From positions 42,698-106,697 of the forward strand of contig JAVHLM010000015.1 in NCBI GenBank assembly GCA_031082125.1: a stretch of 64,000 nt of DNA, read 5' to 3'. The position numbers and the translations under genes were made by a program. Origin of the DNA: Candidatus Eremiobacterota bacterium (lineage in GTDB: Bacteria; Vulcanimicrobiota; CADAWZ01; Ess09-12). Under the pieces are notes generated by a model. It had not been told where the DNA came from. It did not search any database and saw only the letters and a program-made list of their open reading frames with translations. The stretch's first letter is position 1. Each line of letters begins with the position of its first letter. This document shows, piece by piece, positions 16,220 through 25,100 of this stretch.

Positions 16220-16740
16220 TGAGAAAGAGGACTATTGCAAGGATCCTGGCGCTATCAGCACTATTTCAGGTCGATGTGGGAGGGATTCATCCCGCCAAGG
16301 CCATGGAGAATGTTTTTTTCAGCATTGATGATGAGGTGCTGGGGATTTTCCTTGATGAGGGAAAGGAGAAAGGGATCCTCAGGAAAATATCGTCAAGGGA
16401 GAAGCTCCGAGGGTATCTTGACGATGAGAAGTTCCGCTCCTTTGCCGATGAGCTCTTTTCCGGCGTCCTTCAGCATATTCAAGAGCTTGATGCATCTATA
16501 GAGGAGAAGCTGAAAAACTGGAAATACGAGAGAGTCGCCAAGGTGGAGAAGAACATCCTGAGGCTAGCCCTCTTCGAGATGCTTTACAGGGATGATATAC
16601 CGGTTGAAGTCTCGATAGATGAGGCCGTGGAACTGGCAAAGATATTCGGCGACAGGGATTCGGGCAGGTTTGTGAACGGGATTCTCGGTGCAATAAAAGG
16701 TGACGAGGTGAAAGAGCATGACAGGTCAGAAGAAGCCTAA
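16219..16740 (+). CDS. nusB: transcription antitermination protein NusB
   Basis: A 173-residue NusB, the partner of S10 (NusE) in rRNA transcription antitermination. The N-terminus (RKRTIARILALSALFQVDVG) is the RNA-binding start of the fold, and the C-terminal part has the hallmark PVEVSIDEAVELAKIFG and RFVNGILGAI. The middle is longer than in E. coli NusB (139 residues). GTG 16219 overlaps the accC stop (TAGTG). The 3' end overlaps the PBP gene by 23 bases. Confidence 0.92.
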   Translation: MRKRTIARILALSALFQVDVGGIHPAKAMENVFFSIDDEVLGIFLDEGKEKGILRKISSREKLRGYLDDEKFRSFADELFSGVLQHIQELDASIEEKLKNWKYERVAKVEKNILRLALFEMLYRDDIPVEVSIDEAVELAKIFGDRDSGRFVNGILGAIKGDEVKEHDRSEEA

Positions 16741-19057
16741 AAGAACATTTCTCAAGGTAGTGCTGGTTTTCTTTTTTATCGCTCTTTTTATCGCGATTTT
16801 CCTCTTCGGCGTAGTGCTTGCAGTGGTGAGCACCTGCTCCAGGGGTCTTCCCGACGTGGAAAAGCTCACCAAGTTTGAGCCCAGCGAGACCTCCAGGATA
16901 TTCTCTTCGGACGGCAAGGTCATCGGCGTGCTCTTCAAGGAGAACCGGTTCTGGGTGGCCATCGAGGATATTCCTCAGACCATGCAGGATGCCATGATTG
17001 CAATTGAGGATGAGAGGTTCTATTCTCACAGGGGAATCGATCCCAGGTCCATTGCGCGCGCCGCTTACGAGGATTTCAAGGGCGGCGGGGCATCCCAGGG
17101 CGCAAGCACTATCACCATGCAGCTCGCGAGGAACATATTCCTTCATCCCCAGAAAAGCCTCCACAGGAAGATCCAGGAGATCATACTTGCCATTCAGATT
17201 GAGAGGAGATATACCAAAAAGGAGATTCTGGAGCTCTATTTCAACCAGATTTACTTCGGCGCCGGAGCCTATGGCATTGAGGCAGCGGCCCAGACTTACT
17301 TCGGGAAGCATGCGAAAGAACTTACCCTTGCGGAGAGCGCCATGATTGCAGGCCTTCCGCCTGCGCCGAGTGTCTATTCACCTTTTGTGGACGAGGAGTC
17401 GGCGAAAAAACGCCAGGCCTACGTGCTCGACAACATGGTAAAGTGCGGCTACATCAACACGCAGCAGGCAAAGAAGGCCAAAGAGCTCCAGCTCGCCTAT
17501 GCCCCCAGGAAGTCGGAGTTCCAGCTCATCAAGTATCCCTATTTTACCTCGTACGTGCTGAAACAGCTCTCGCAGAAATACAGCGATGACCTCCTCTACC
17601 GGGGCGGCCTGAAAATATATACCACCGTGGACCTGGCAATGCAGAAATATGGCCAGGATGCCATCAGGGACGGCATCTCCTTGGCCAAGAACCAGGGCAT
17701 GAATGCCTCCAACGGCGCGCTTGTAGCCATTGACCCCAGGAACGGCTATATCAAGTGCATGGTGGGCGGGCTCAATTATACAGAGAGGAACCAGTTCAAC
17801 AGGGCCTGGCAGGCGCGCCGCCAGCCCGGTTCGTCTTTCAAGACTTTCATTTACACGGCGGCGATTGACAGCGGCTATTCACCCGACTCCCTCGTTGATG
17901 ACAGCCCTGTCTCTTACCAGACAGCCGACGGTGTCTTCTGGTCTCCGGGAAACTGCGACAGGAACTTCCGCGGCACCATGACCTTCCGCGATGCGGTGAA
18001 GTGGTCCCGCAATGTCTGTGCCGTCAAGGTCCTTGACAAGCTGGGAATTGACAAGGTGATTGATTATACTCACAGGATGGGAATCAGGGACCCGATAGAG
18101 CACCATCTCTCAATAGGGCTCGGAAGCGCCGTGGTAACCCCGCTGGATATGGCTTCAGCTTACGGAGTCCTGGCAAATGGAGGCATCAGGTGCGAGCCCA
18201 CCGCGATAAAGATGATTATCGATCCTTCAGGCACTGTCATTGAAGATCACCGCTGGCCCCAGGCCGAGGAAATACTTCCTGAGTCCACTGCCTTCACCAT
18301 GACCGAGATACTGAAGACCGTCATAGAAGGCGGCACGGGTACGGCAGCCCAGATAGGGCGTGAAGCGGCGGGAAAGACAGGTACCACCGACGAGTTCAGG
18401 GATGCCTGGTTCGTGGGCTATGTGCCACAGCTTACCTGTGCCGTGTGGACGGGGAATGATGATTATACCCAGATGAACCACGTGTACGGCGGCGATCTTG
18501 CCGCGCCCATCTGGGCGAACTTCATGAAGAAGGCCCTGGCGAGGGACAAGAAGCTGGCCTTTTACACTGATCCGAAGGGGATGGCCGGGGTGTACCTCTG
18601 TGCCGAGACAAACCTTCGATGCACGGGGTCCTGCCCCAACGTGGTGAAGAAGTATTTCAAGACCTATGAGGTTCCCCAGAAGTTCTGCTCAAAGCATGGG
18701 CCCATAAAATATACACCGAAAGGAAGGAAGCCCGACAAGGAGCTTGCTTCGCCAGTCAAGCCCGGTGGAGAGGCAAGTGCCCAGACCAGCATTGGGCCCC
18801 TCAGGCCTGAGGGACAGCCGCGCCCGCCCGATGCGCAGCTTCCTCTCTCGGGAAGCGGCGGATCAGGGGCAGCCCAGCCGATTTACCGGCCCAAGGCGAT
18901 AGAGATCCCCAAGCCTTCCGAAGAGGTTGGAAGGCCCCAGGCCATTGAGATCCCTGCGCCTCCCTCCGAGCCGTCTCATCAGGTGATTGAGATCCCTGCG
19001 CCTCCAAAGGATGAGGCTCCTGAGCCGCAGAACACGTCTCCCGGGGTCGAGCTGTAG
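16718..19057 (+). CDS. class A penicillin-binding protein (PBP1A type)
   Basis: A 779-residue bifunctional peptidoglycan synthase. It has a cytoplasmic basic N-terminus, one membrane helix (about residues 12-38), a GT51 glycosyltransferase domain (EDERFYSHRGID with catalytic Glu, GASTITMQLARN, RKIQEIILAIQIE) and a transpeptidase domain with PGSSFKTF (nucleophile Ser), SRN and KTGTTDEF. A Cys-rich patch follows (CAETNLRCTGSCP), then a Pro-rich tail with three to four copies of an IEIPxP motif. It polymerises and cross-links glycan outside the membrane. It belongs to the prfA-accC-nusB unit and overlaps nusB. Confidence 0.96.
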   Translation: MTGQKKPKRTFLKVVLVFFFIALFIAIFLFGVVLAVVSTCSRGLPDVEKLTKFEPSETSRIFSSDGKVIGVLFKENRFWVAIEDIPQTMQDAMIAIEDERFYSHRGIDPRSIARAAYEDFKGGGASQGASTITMQLARNIFLHPQKSLHRKIQEIILAIQIERRYTKKEILELYFNQIYFGAGAYGIEAAAQTYFGKHAKELTLAESAMIAGLPPAPSVYSPFVDEESAKKRQAYVLDNMVKCGYINTQQAKKAKELQLAYAPRKSEFQLIKYPYFTSYVLKQLSQKYSDDLLYRGGLKIYTTVDLAMQKYGQDAIRDGISLAKNQGMNASNGALVAIDPRNGYIKCMVGGLNYTERNQFNRAWQARRQPGSSFKTFIYTAAIDSGYSPDSLVDDSPVSYQTADGVFWSPGNCDRNFRGTMTFRDAVKWSRNVCAVKVLDKLGIDKVIDYTHRMGIRDPIEHHLSIGLGSAVVTPLDMASAYGVLANGGIRCEPTAIKMIIDPSGTVIEDHRWPQAEEILPESTAFTMTEILKTVIEGGTGTAAQIGREAAGKTGTTDEFRDAWFVGYVPQLTCAVWTGNDDYTQMNHVYGGDLAAPIWANFMKKALARDKKLAFYTDPKGMAGVYLCAETNLRCTGSCPNVVKKYFKTYEVPQKFCSKHGPIKYTPKGRKPDKELASPVKPGGEASAQTSIGPLRPEGQPRPPDAQLPLSGSGGSGAAQPIYRPKAIEIPKPSEEVGRPQAIEIPAPPSEPSHQVIEIPAPPKDEAPEPQNTSPGVEL

Positions 19058-19084
19058 GCATTAACCCAAGGGAGGGATTGTCCC

Positions 19085-19732
19085 GTGCATGCTGCGATGA
19101 GACTGGGCAGAATAGCCTGCATACTGCTTTCGTGCCTTCTCACGGTATCCTGTGCGAGGAAGGTCCAGGAATTCTCCTTTCCCATGGGCGAAGGCGCTTC
19201 CTGGACTTACTCGGGTGCTTACTCCTCAAAGCTTGCCTCAGGCTCCATCAAGCTTCCTGTATCCAGCCATACCCTTCTTGTGCAGGGAGCCAGAGAGATT
19301 GACGGCGAGAAATACCACCAGCTCCTTGTCACCCTTGAAGAGACGCCGTATGCCACAATCCTTCTGCAGAACGACAGCAAAGGCCTGTATCTGAAGGATG
19401 GCGGAGTGAAATATCTTCTCTTCCCTCGTTCTCTCTCAAAAGGAGCTACATGGAAGGCGAGAATCCTCGGTAAAGAGCTCACTTTCACGGCGGGCGGGGA
19501 AAAGCAGGTCACCACCCCGGCGGGAACCTACCAGGCGATGAAAATCAGCTTCAAGAGCGAATCGCAGCTCTCAGGCGCATTCTGGTGCGCCCACAGCACG
19601 GGCGCCGTGATCATTGACTATACCGACGGTGATGAGAGGCCGCCGAGGTCTCTTCACCTGGAGCTCAGGGAGTTTAAGAAGCCCCGGAACCCGGCAACTG
19701 GCCAGGACTCTCCTGAACCCTCCAGTAAGTGA
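19085..19732 (+). CDS. putative lipoprotein
   Basis: A 215-residue exported protein. A hydrophobic leader with a lipobox-like end (CLLTVSC, Cys about residue 23) suggests membrane anchoring by lipidation, although Thr at -3 is not classical. The mature part is beta-rich, with repeated short strands (GASWTYSGAY, ETPYATILLQND, TTPAGTYQAMKI), the pattern seen in small outer-surface lipoproteins of the DUF3108 or TapB-like kind; the family is not certain. GTG 19085 lies 8 bases after GGGAGGG. It is the last gene of the prfA operon, and its 3' end overlaps the convergent kinase-WD40 gene by 59 bases. Confidence 0.72.
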   Translation: MHAAMRLGRIACILLSCLLTVSCARKVQEFSFPMGEGASWTYSGAYSSKLASGSIKLPVSSHTLLVQGAREIDGEKYHQLLVTLEETPYATILLQNDSKGLYLKDGGVKYLLFPRSLSKGATWKARILGKELTFTAGGEKQVTTPAGTYQAMKISFKSESQLSGAFWCAHSTGAVIIDYTDGDERPPRSLHLELREFKKPRNPATGQDSPEPSSK

Positions 19733-22004
19733 CAAGGCTTCCGCTTGCCGCTGCAAGATAGGTGTTCTTCTCGTATGCGTTGAGCGTGAGGTGCATCACG
19801 CGGCCCAGGTTGCGATCGAGCACCACGTTCAGCTCACCGTCGGGGAGATCCCATATCCTTATTGTCTTGTCCTCTGATGAGGTGCACAGGTAAGGGTTGT
19901 CCCGTACGAAGGCCAGCGAAAAGATTTCACCGGTGCCGCCCTTGAGGGTTTTTATAGGGACAAGGTTCTGAAGGCTCCAGAGTATTACTGATCCGTCCGT
20001 GGACCCGGAGGCCAGGAGCTTGTCATTCGGGGCAGCAGCAAGCATGTTGATCTTTCCCGTGTGGTTCTTAGGCGATTTGATGGGCTTCTTGCCGGCATAA
20101 TCCCACAGCATGAGAGTGCCGTCAAGATGCCCTGTTATCATGAGGGTGCCGTCTTTGGAGAGGGTGAGGGCAGTGAGGGGTTTCTGGTAATATTTAAGGC
20201 GGCTGAAGCTCTGGGTGGCATAATTGTAGACCACGATCTCACCGTCGATATAGCCCAGCACGATGCTGAGCTCCTGGGGATGGAAGGCTATGGTGTGGAG
20301 CACATTGTCCACCTTGTCAAATTCAGTGATCTTGATTTTTGTCTTCAGATCATAGACAGGGCACCTGTTCTTTGCGCTGTTGTAAGCGATGTGCCTCCCG
20401 TCGGCGGAAAAGGCTATGGTGGCAATGTTCTTGTAGGATTCGGAAAAAGAAGTGAGCTCCTTGTGAGCCACCAGGTCCCAGATTTTCACTGCCCCGTCGC
20501 CGCCGCTTGAAGCAAGCAGCTCCTTCCGGGGGTGCAGCACAAGGCATGTCACGGGCTCTCTGTGCCCGTCAAAGCTCAGGTAATCCTTGAAGCGGTCAAG
20601 ATAGGCGTTGAGCTTCTTCAGGCTTTTTTCCTTCTCCGGAGAGAGGGCTGCAGTCGATTTCGGGGACTGCTCCTCCTTCGGCAAGGAGCTTTTGAATGAG
20701 GAAAGAAGCTCTGTGGCAAGCTGCTCGGCCGATGGCGGCGAGGATCTCGCCCTGCCGCTTATCGCCTCTGTAGGCATAAGCTCAAGATTGAGGGGGGAAG
20801 AGGAAGGAAGTGGACCGGGAGTCTGCGGGAAATGGGGCTTGAGAATCGAGGTGTCAAGCCCCGGCAGGTCGGAGGAGCCCCTTCTCTCAGTCTCCGGCTT
20901 AAAGGATATCCCTGAAGAGTCGCTCTCCCTGAATTCCGGCAGGGGGCCCCCTGACCTGATGGTCTCCAGGGCCGCGTACATGTCTTTTGCCGAGGCCCAC
21001 CTGTTCCTGTGATCAAGCTCGAGGGCCCTCATCACTATCTGGTGCAGTCTTTCTGATACGGCAGGCGCTGCCTCCCTGAGGGGGGGGAACTGAAAGGGGA
21101 CGCGGGGTGTGACCCCCGAAAGGAGTTCGTGCATGGTGGCACCCAGTGCGTAGATATCAGAGACGGGGAGAGGATTTCCCGAGTACTGCTCCGGCGGGGC
21201 ATAGCCCACGGTGCCGATCTCCGTTCTGGGGGAGTTGTCGGGCGTGAGCGCCCTTGCTATCCCGAAATCCACAAGGACGGTGCTCTTGTCCTGCTCCCTT
21301 ATCATGATGTTTGAGGGTTTGAGATCGCGGTAAACGACGGGGGGACGCTGGGTATGGAGGTAGTGGAGAATTTTCAGGATATCACCGGCAATCCTGATGA
21401 CCCATTGTTCCGGGAGCCTGTTCTGAGGCTGGCCTTTCATAAGCTCCCCGAGATCGATTCCCTGGACATAATCCATCACCAGGTAAAAGCGGCCCTTCTC
21501 TTCAAAAGAATCTATCACACGGAGAAGGTTGGGATGGATGAGCGAGGCAAGGATTGTGGCTTCCCTCTGGAAACGCTCGGTGGCCCTCTTTCTTTCCTCT
21601 TCGTTGATGAAGAACTCGATAAGCTCCTTGAGGGCCCAGTTTTTCTGAAGCCTGTTATCGTAAACCTCGTATATTGCTCCCATACCGCCGCGCTTGAGAG
21701 GCTTGAGGACCTGGTACCTGTTCTGCAGGAAAGTCCCCGGAGAGAGCTCCGTTCTTTTTCTTGAATCGTCCTGGGGTGGAGGTGGCTCAGGGGCCGGGAC
21801 GATGGCCGGGACGGGCTCCCAGCCGGCAGTCTGTTCCCTCCTCGGGGGAGGCAGGGGGAGCTCCACGAGCTTCCTCAGCTCCTCGAGCTGCCCGGGAGAT
21901 ATCTTCTTTTGCGGTGGCGCGACGATCAGGCGGGCACCGCAGGTGCTGCAATACAAGGCGGAATCTTCAGTATCTTTTCCGCAGGCGGGACATTTCATTT
22001 TCAT
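19674..22004 (-). CDS. Ser/Thr protein kinase with zinc ribbon and WD40 repeats
   Basis: A 776-residue signalling protein. The N-terminus is a zinc ribbon (CPACGK, then CSTCGARL). A Pro-rich linker leads to an apparently active Hanks kinase (about residues 90-350): glycine loop LKRGGMGAIYEVYD, WALKEL, catalytic loop VYRDLKPSNIM, LVDFGIARA and GYAPPEQYSG. A long low-complexity linker (about 350-490) connects to a WD40 propeller of six or seven blades, seen in HREPVTCLVLHPRKEL, VKIWDL, GTLMLWDY, GSVILWSL and KTIRIWDL. Kinase-WD40 fusions sense or scaffold partners in the cytosol; no target is evident. The start is uncertain between 22004 and 21998. Confidence 0.9.
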   Translation of the reverse strand: MKMKCPACGKDTEDSALYCSTCGARLIVAPPQKKISPGQLEELRKLVELPLPPPRREQTAGWEPVPAIVPAPEPPPPQDDSRKRTELSPGTFLQNRYQVLKPLKRGGMGAIYEVYDNRLQKNWALKELIEFFINEEERKRATERFQREATILASLIHPNLLRVIDSFEEKGRFYLVMDYVQGIDLGELMKGQPQNRLPEQWVIRIAGDILKILHYLHTQRPPVVYRDLKPSNIMIREQDKSTVLVDFGIARALTPDNSPRTEIGTVGYAPPEQYSGNPLPVSDIYALGATMHELLSGVTPRVPFQFPPLREAAPAVSERLHQIVMRALELDHRNRWASAKDMYAALETIRSGGPLPEFRESDSSGISFKPETERRGSSDLPGLDTSILKPHFPQTPGPLPSSSPLNLELMPTEAISGRARSSPPSAEQLATELLSSFKSSLPKEEQSPKSTAALSPEKEKSLKKLNAYLDRFKDYLSFDGHREPVTCLVLHPRKELLASSGGDGAVKIWDLVAHKELTSFSESYKNIATIAFSADGRHIAYNSAKNRCPVYDLKTKIKITEFDKVDNVLHTIAFHPQELSIVLGYIDGEIVVYNYATQSFSRLKYYQKPLTALTLSKDGTLMITGHLDGTLMLWDYAGKKPIKSPKNHTGKINMLAAAPNDKLLASGSTDGSVILWSLQNLVPIKTLKGGTGEIFSLAFVRDNPYLCTSSEDKTIRIWDLPDGELNVVLDRNLGRVMHLTLNAYEKNTYLAAASGSLVTYWRVQESPGQLPGSGAS

Positions 22005-22136
22005 AATGTTATGCTGCTGCATCCTGAAAAAAAATACAAGAGCAGGCTGTACGCTTTTGAAAAGGCACAACCTCCCCGGTCCCTCTCTGCCTTCCTGGTA
22101 CTGCACGAGACCTCATGCACGATATTGATATTTCAC

Positions 22137-23291
22137 TTACCAGTCTATGATATCCTTCTCATGGCACCTGATCTTTTTGTAGAATGTGGATATTTTATAA
22201 TAGTGGGAGAGATCGCCGAAACAGCTCATAACGTCGGCCTTATAGAGCCTGAGAATGTCTGGGAAGAGGCGGTGCTCCATGAACTCGGCTTTTCTTCTTT
22301 CCGGCATGTGATAGAGCACATGGGAAAGAAGGTGGTGTTCAATGAGAAAGGTCACATCCCTTATCAGGCTCTCTTCAAAGCCGATCCGCCTCAGTATCTT
22401 TCTGGCGGCCCTTGCCCCCGCCGCCTCGTGACCGGGGAAGCTGAGTCTTTTCTGGAAGACGGCGGTCTCTCTTTTCCCTATATCATGGAAGAGAGCCCCC
22501 AGGGCAAGTGCCAGAGAAGGCCTCTTCAGGTGCTTGAAGCACTCGATGGTGTGCTCATAGACATTGCCTTCAGGGTGATGATCCTTATCCTGGGGGACCT
22601 CCCTTGTCGCGACGAGCTCGGGAAAAAGCGACTCGAGCACTCCTTTCTCCTGCAGCGCCACAATGGTTCTGTGGGGGTTTTCCCCCGTGAGGAGCGCCCC
22701 GAGCCCCCTTTTCACCGAAGGCATATCATCTTCCCTGGGAATAAAGACAAGGGCCCTGAGCATCTTCTCTGTCTCAGCATCAATGGTGAAATGATCGTTC
22801 ACCATGAGATCGATGATATCCAGCAGTAATGAAGGCTTCTGGGTGATGCTGTCTTTCAGGCGGGGCATGAAGACCAGCAGCCTTCCCCTGAGATGGTGAT
22901 AGGCGGACCAGGGATCCAGGAACACGTCCCTGTGGGCATCGTAAAGGAAAGTGAAGACCGTGGCAGGCTCAAATTCAGATAACTTTCTGAGCACGCTGAA
23001 GTAATCATCACTCTGAGGGCGTGAATAGATTTTGCAGCGTGTCAGCCTCCCATGGTGCTCCACCTGCACGTCAAAGCACCTGCTCCCGGGGAATTCTACG
23101 GAGTCGAAGAGCTCTGCAACTTCCACAAGCGATGCATCGGTGTGAATGACGGGCTCAATCCCGGAAGCGGGAGATTTCAGCAGGTTTTTTGTTACGACAA
23201 GCCCTGAGAAGAGCGCGGTAAATCCTTTGTTCATGAGCTGTGAGAGAACATGCTCGTGTCCTTCACGCAGTGAGGATTTCCATGCTCTCAT
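22137..23291 (-). CDS. HD-domain protein derived from tRNA nucleotidyltransferase
   Basis: A 384-residue protein whose order of parts follows CCA-adding enzyme/poly(A) polymerase with HD domain. Residues 20-150 occupy the nucleotidyltransferase head, but the GGxxRD loop reads FSGLVVTKNLL and the DxD carboxylates are missing. The FTxNAxAYD..DPFGG stretch survives as TVFTFLYDAHRD, then FLDPWSAYHHL. The region from about 205 on is well preserved (LQEKGVLESLFPEL, HHPEGNVYEHT, FHDIGKRETA with the HD pair at 269-270, IEHHLLSH). It is therefore probably an HD phosphohydrolase without nucleotidyl transfer. ATG 23291 has AGGGG upstream. Confidence 0.75.
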   Translation of the reverse strand: MRAWKSSLREGHEHVLSQLMNKGFTALFSGLVVTKNLLKSPASGIEPVIHTDASLVEVAELFDSVEFPGSRCFDVQVEHHGRLTRCKIYSRPQSDDYFSVLRKLSEFEPATVFTFLYDAHRDVFLDPWSAYHHLRGRLLVFMPRLKDSITQKPSLLLDIIDLMVNDHFTIDAETEKMLRALVFIPREDDMPSVKRGLGALLTGENPHRTIVALQEKGVLESLFPELVATREVPQDKDHHPEGNVYEHTIECFKHLKRPSLALALGALFHDIGKRETAVFQKRLSFPGHEAAGARAARKILRRIGFEESLIRDVTFLIEHHLLSHVLYHMPERRKAEFMEHRLFPDILRLYKADVMSCFGDLSHYYKISTFYKKIRCHEKDIIDW

Positions 23292-23310
23292 GGGCTTGCC
23301 CCTGAGGATG

Positions 23311-24222
23311 CTATGCTTGCGGCTTTGTCACGCGTTTCTCGAGGAATTTGAAACATGCCTCGTTGAATTCAAAATTTTTCCTGTTGGCTTCTTTTGATTT
23401 GCCCTGCAATTTCTGTGACTTGTCCTTTGACGGCGATTGCAGGTAGTTCTCAAGATCCCTGTGGAAGTCAATGTAGGAATCGAAGCTCTTTACAAAGAGC
23501 AGGTTCAGCTCCTTTACATCGCCCTGGGCATTGACGGTATCGACGGATTTCTTGAGGGTCTCGGCCTCGCCGACAAGGGCTTTCTCCTCTTTCTGGGCCT
23601 GCTCCAGATCGATATCCCCGAAATGAAGCTTTATAAGCAGTTTTTCCATGTCGCGGGAGATAATGACCTGCTTGCGCATTACTTCAAGCACCTTGTTATT
23701 CCAGGCGAAATAGTCCTTTATGCTTGTCGATACGCCTTCCAGCTTCAGAGTGCCTTGAAATTCCGCCTGGGCGGCTATGTTTTTTACCTGGCAGTCATAG
23801 ACGGCATCAATATAGGAGAGGAGGTGGCTCATGAGCTTCCTGCGGATATCGTCAGCCTTGAGGTCCTGTTTTTCTATGAAGTTGCGGTGGTTGATCACCG
23901 ACGAGATAAGGATGTCATTAGAGGAGAGATACAGCTCATGGAGCTTTTTCAGATCCGATGAGGGCTCGAGCTTCTTCATCTCCGACCTTGTGCCTTCCAT
24001 CTCAAGCTTGATTGAGGCAAGCTGCTTGACGGCCTCCCCTTTCGTGGACTCGCCGTTCATCCAGTAGTTGAAAACCTGGTTTGCCTGCTCCATGCACCCT
24101 ATTTCCCGGAAGATGAGCTGGCCCACCTTGAGGTTGTAATACACATAATCCTGGATGGGCGTGGCGAGGAGCGGCATTGTGCAGACAATAATAAGGATGC
24201 ATATGAGCAGAGCTTTTTTCAT
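23311..24222 (-). CDS. exported helical protein of unknown function
   Basis: A 303-residue protein with a clean signal peptide (MKKALLICILIIVCTMPLLA) and a mature part that is almost all helix with heptad-like Leu/Lys/Glu patterns. It has no catalytic motif I recognise. Long helical exported proteins of this kind often resemble the sensory helix bundles of chemoreceptors, but no such motif is seen. AAAAAGGGAGGATATC gives a strong ribosome binding site. It lies between cvpA and the HD protein in the same direction, 15 to 20 bases from each, so the three are probably co-transcribed. Confidence 0.7.
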   Translation of the reverse strand: MKKALLICILIIVCTMPLLATPIQDYVYYNLKVGQLIFREIGCMEQANQVFNYWMNGESTKGEAVKQLASIKLEMEGTRSEMKKLEPSSDLKKLHELYLSSNDILISSVINHRNFIEKQDLKADDIRRKLMSHLLSYIDAVYDCQVKNIAAQAEFQGTLKLEGVSTSIKDYFAWNNKVLEVMRKQVIISRDMEKLLIKLHFGDIDLEQAQKEEKALVGEAETLKKSVDTVNAQGDVKELNLLFVKSFDSYIDFHRDLENYLQSPSKDKSQKLQGKSKEANRKNFEFNEACFKFLEKRVTKPQA

Positions 24223-24237
24223 GATATCCTCCCTTTT

Positions 24238-24792
24238 TCAGGTCCTATTCTCCTTGTTTTTCCATAACTCCTGTCTTTCAAAGGCCTTGGCGATATTCTG
24301 CGATACCTGCCTGGTGGTGAGGGGGCGGATCACGGCGGCGAAGGCAGGGTTAAGGCGCCGGACCTGCGCGGTGAAAGGAGAGCGGTAGAGGTCCTCCTTC
24401 AGCCATGAATCCTTGAGGCTGCTGAAACTGATGAGCACGATGATCCAGAAGATCAGTACGAATTTGAAGACTGCAAAGATCCCGCCCGTGACTGAGAGAA
24501 GGGCTTTGCTGTATTTATCCTTACAGTGATGGCTCAGGCGGACAGAGAATGTTGCACCTGCAAGCAGGAGGGGGAGGAAGATAATGAAAAATCCTGTCCA
24601 TGCCGCCGATACGGGGTTCTCAGGGCAGATCTTGAGCACGATCATCGTGGGAATCTCGTAGAGGGCAAGGCAGAGCAGTATGCCAGCCGTGAACACGAGA
24701 AGATCCACAAGCTCGCATATTCCTCCCCTGAATACTCCCGTGATGAAAAAGGCAATGAATACAATGATGATTATGGCGTCAATCCAGGTCAT
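24238..24792 (-). CDS. CvpA-family membrane protein
   Basis: A 184-residue protein with four hydrophobic helices, matching the CvpA/colicin V production family. The N-terminal MTWIDAIIIIVFIAFFITGV followed by FRGGICELVDLL is the family hallmark (D-x6-F/G...G-x-R/K-G). The cytoplasmic C-terminal tail (about residues 135-184) is charged and longer than usual. CvpA proteins support envelope stress tolerance and purF-linked expression in some species; the role here is unknown. AAGGGGCATT precedes the ATG. It is separated from the upstream micro-gene by a terminator. Confidence 0.82.
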   Translation of the reverse strand: MTWIDAIIIIVFIAFFITGVFRGGICELVDLLVFTAGILLCLALYEIPTMIVLKICPENPVSAAWTGFFIIFLPLLLAGATFSVRLSHHCKDKYSKALLSVTGGIFAVFKFVLIFWIIVLISFSSLKDSWLKEDLYRSPFTAQVRRLNPAFAAVIRPLTTRQVSQNIAKAFERQELWKNKENRT

Positions 24793-24813
24793 AATGCCCC
24801 TTATACTTCGGCA

Positions 24814-24858
24814 TAAAAAAGAATTCCTTCACAGGTGTGCCACCTTGAAGGATTCTTT
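24814..24858 (-). terminator. rho-independent terminator after the YqzL-like gene
   Basis: On the - strand, AAAGAAT-CCTTCA-AGGTG pairs with CACCT-TGAAGG-ATTCTTT with two single-base bulges and a 3-base loop, followed by a T run (24815-24820). It lies 38 bases after the micro-gene stop and just before cvpA. Confidence 0.8.
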
Positions 24859-24895
24859 AAATATCAGTCTCTGAAGCTTGTATCCAGACCAGGGC

Positions 24896-25006
24896 TTACT
24901 GGGTCTCTTCCCCTTTTTTACCTTGAGTGTTGTCCTTGTAGAGCAAGTAGGCTGTGGGGGAACCAGTGTTCTTGAAGATTTCCCAGTAAAAATCTGATCC
25001 TGTCAT
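24896..25006 (-). CDS. YqzL-like micro-protein, 36 residues
   Basis: A 36-residue reading frame starting MTGSDFYWEIFKNTG, followed by AYLLYKDN and a charged tail. The W-x2-F-x2-TG-x4-AYLLYK pattern is that of the YqzL family, small proteins of Firmicutes and relatives with no assigned function. It has an excellent ribosome binding site (AGAGGTGG, 9 bases from the ATG), its own promoter (25101-25129) and its own terminator, so it is a real monocistronic gene. Family assignment is from memory of the motif. Confidence 0.78.
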   Translation of the reverse strand: MTGSDFYWEIFKNTGSPTAYLLYKDNTQGKKGEETQ

Positions 25007-25100
25007 AACTTCATTCCACCTCTTCTTTCCGTTAATATTAATCCCTTAAAAGCCCTTTGGTGTCGGCCGCTCTCACTCCATGAGAACGACCTTGTGCTCT

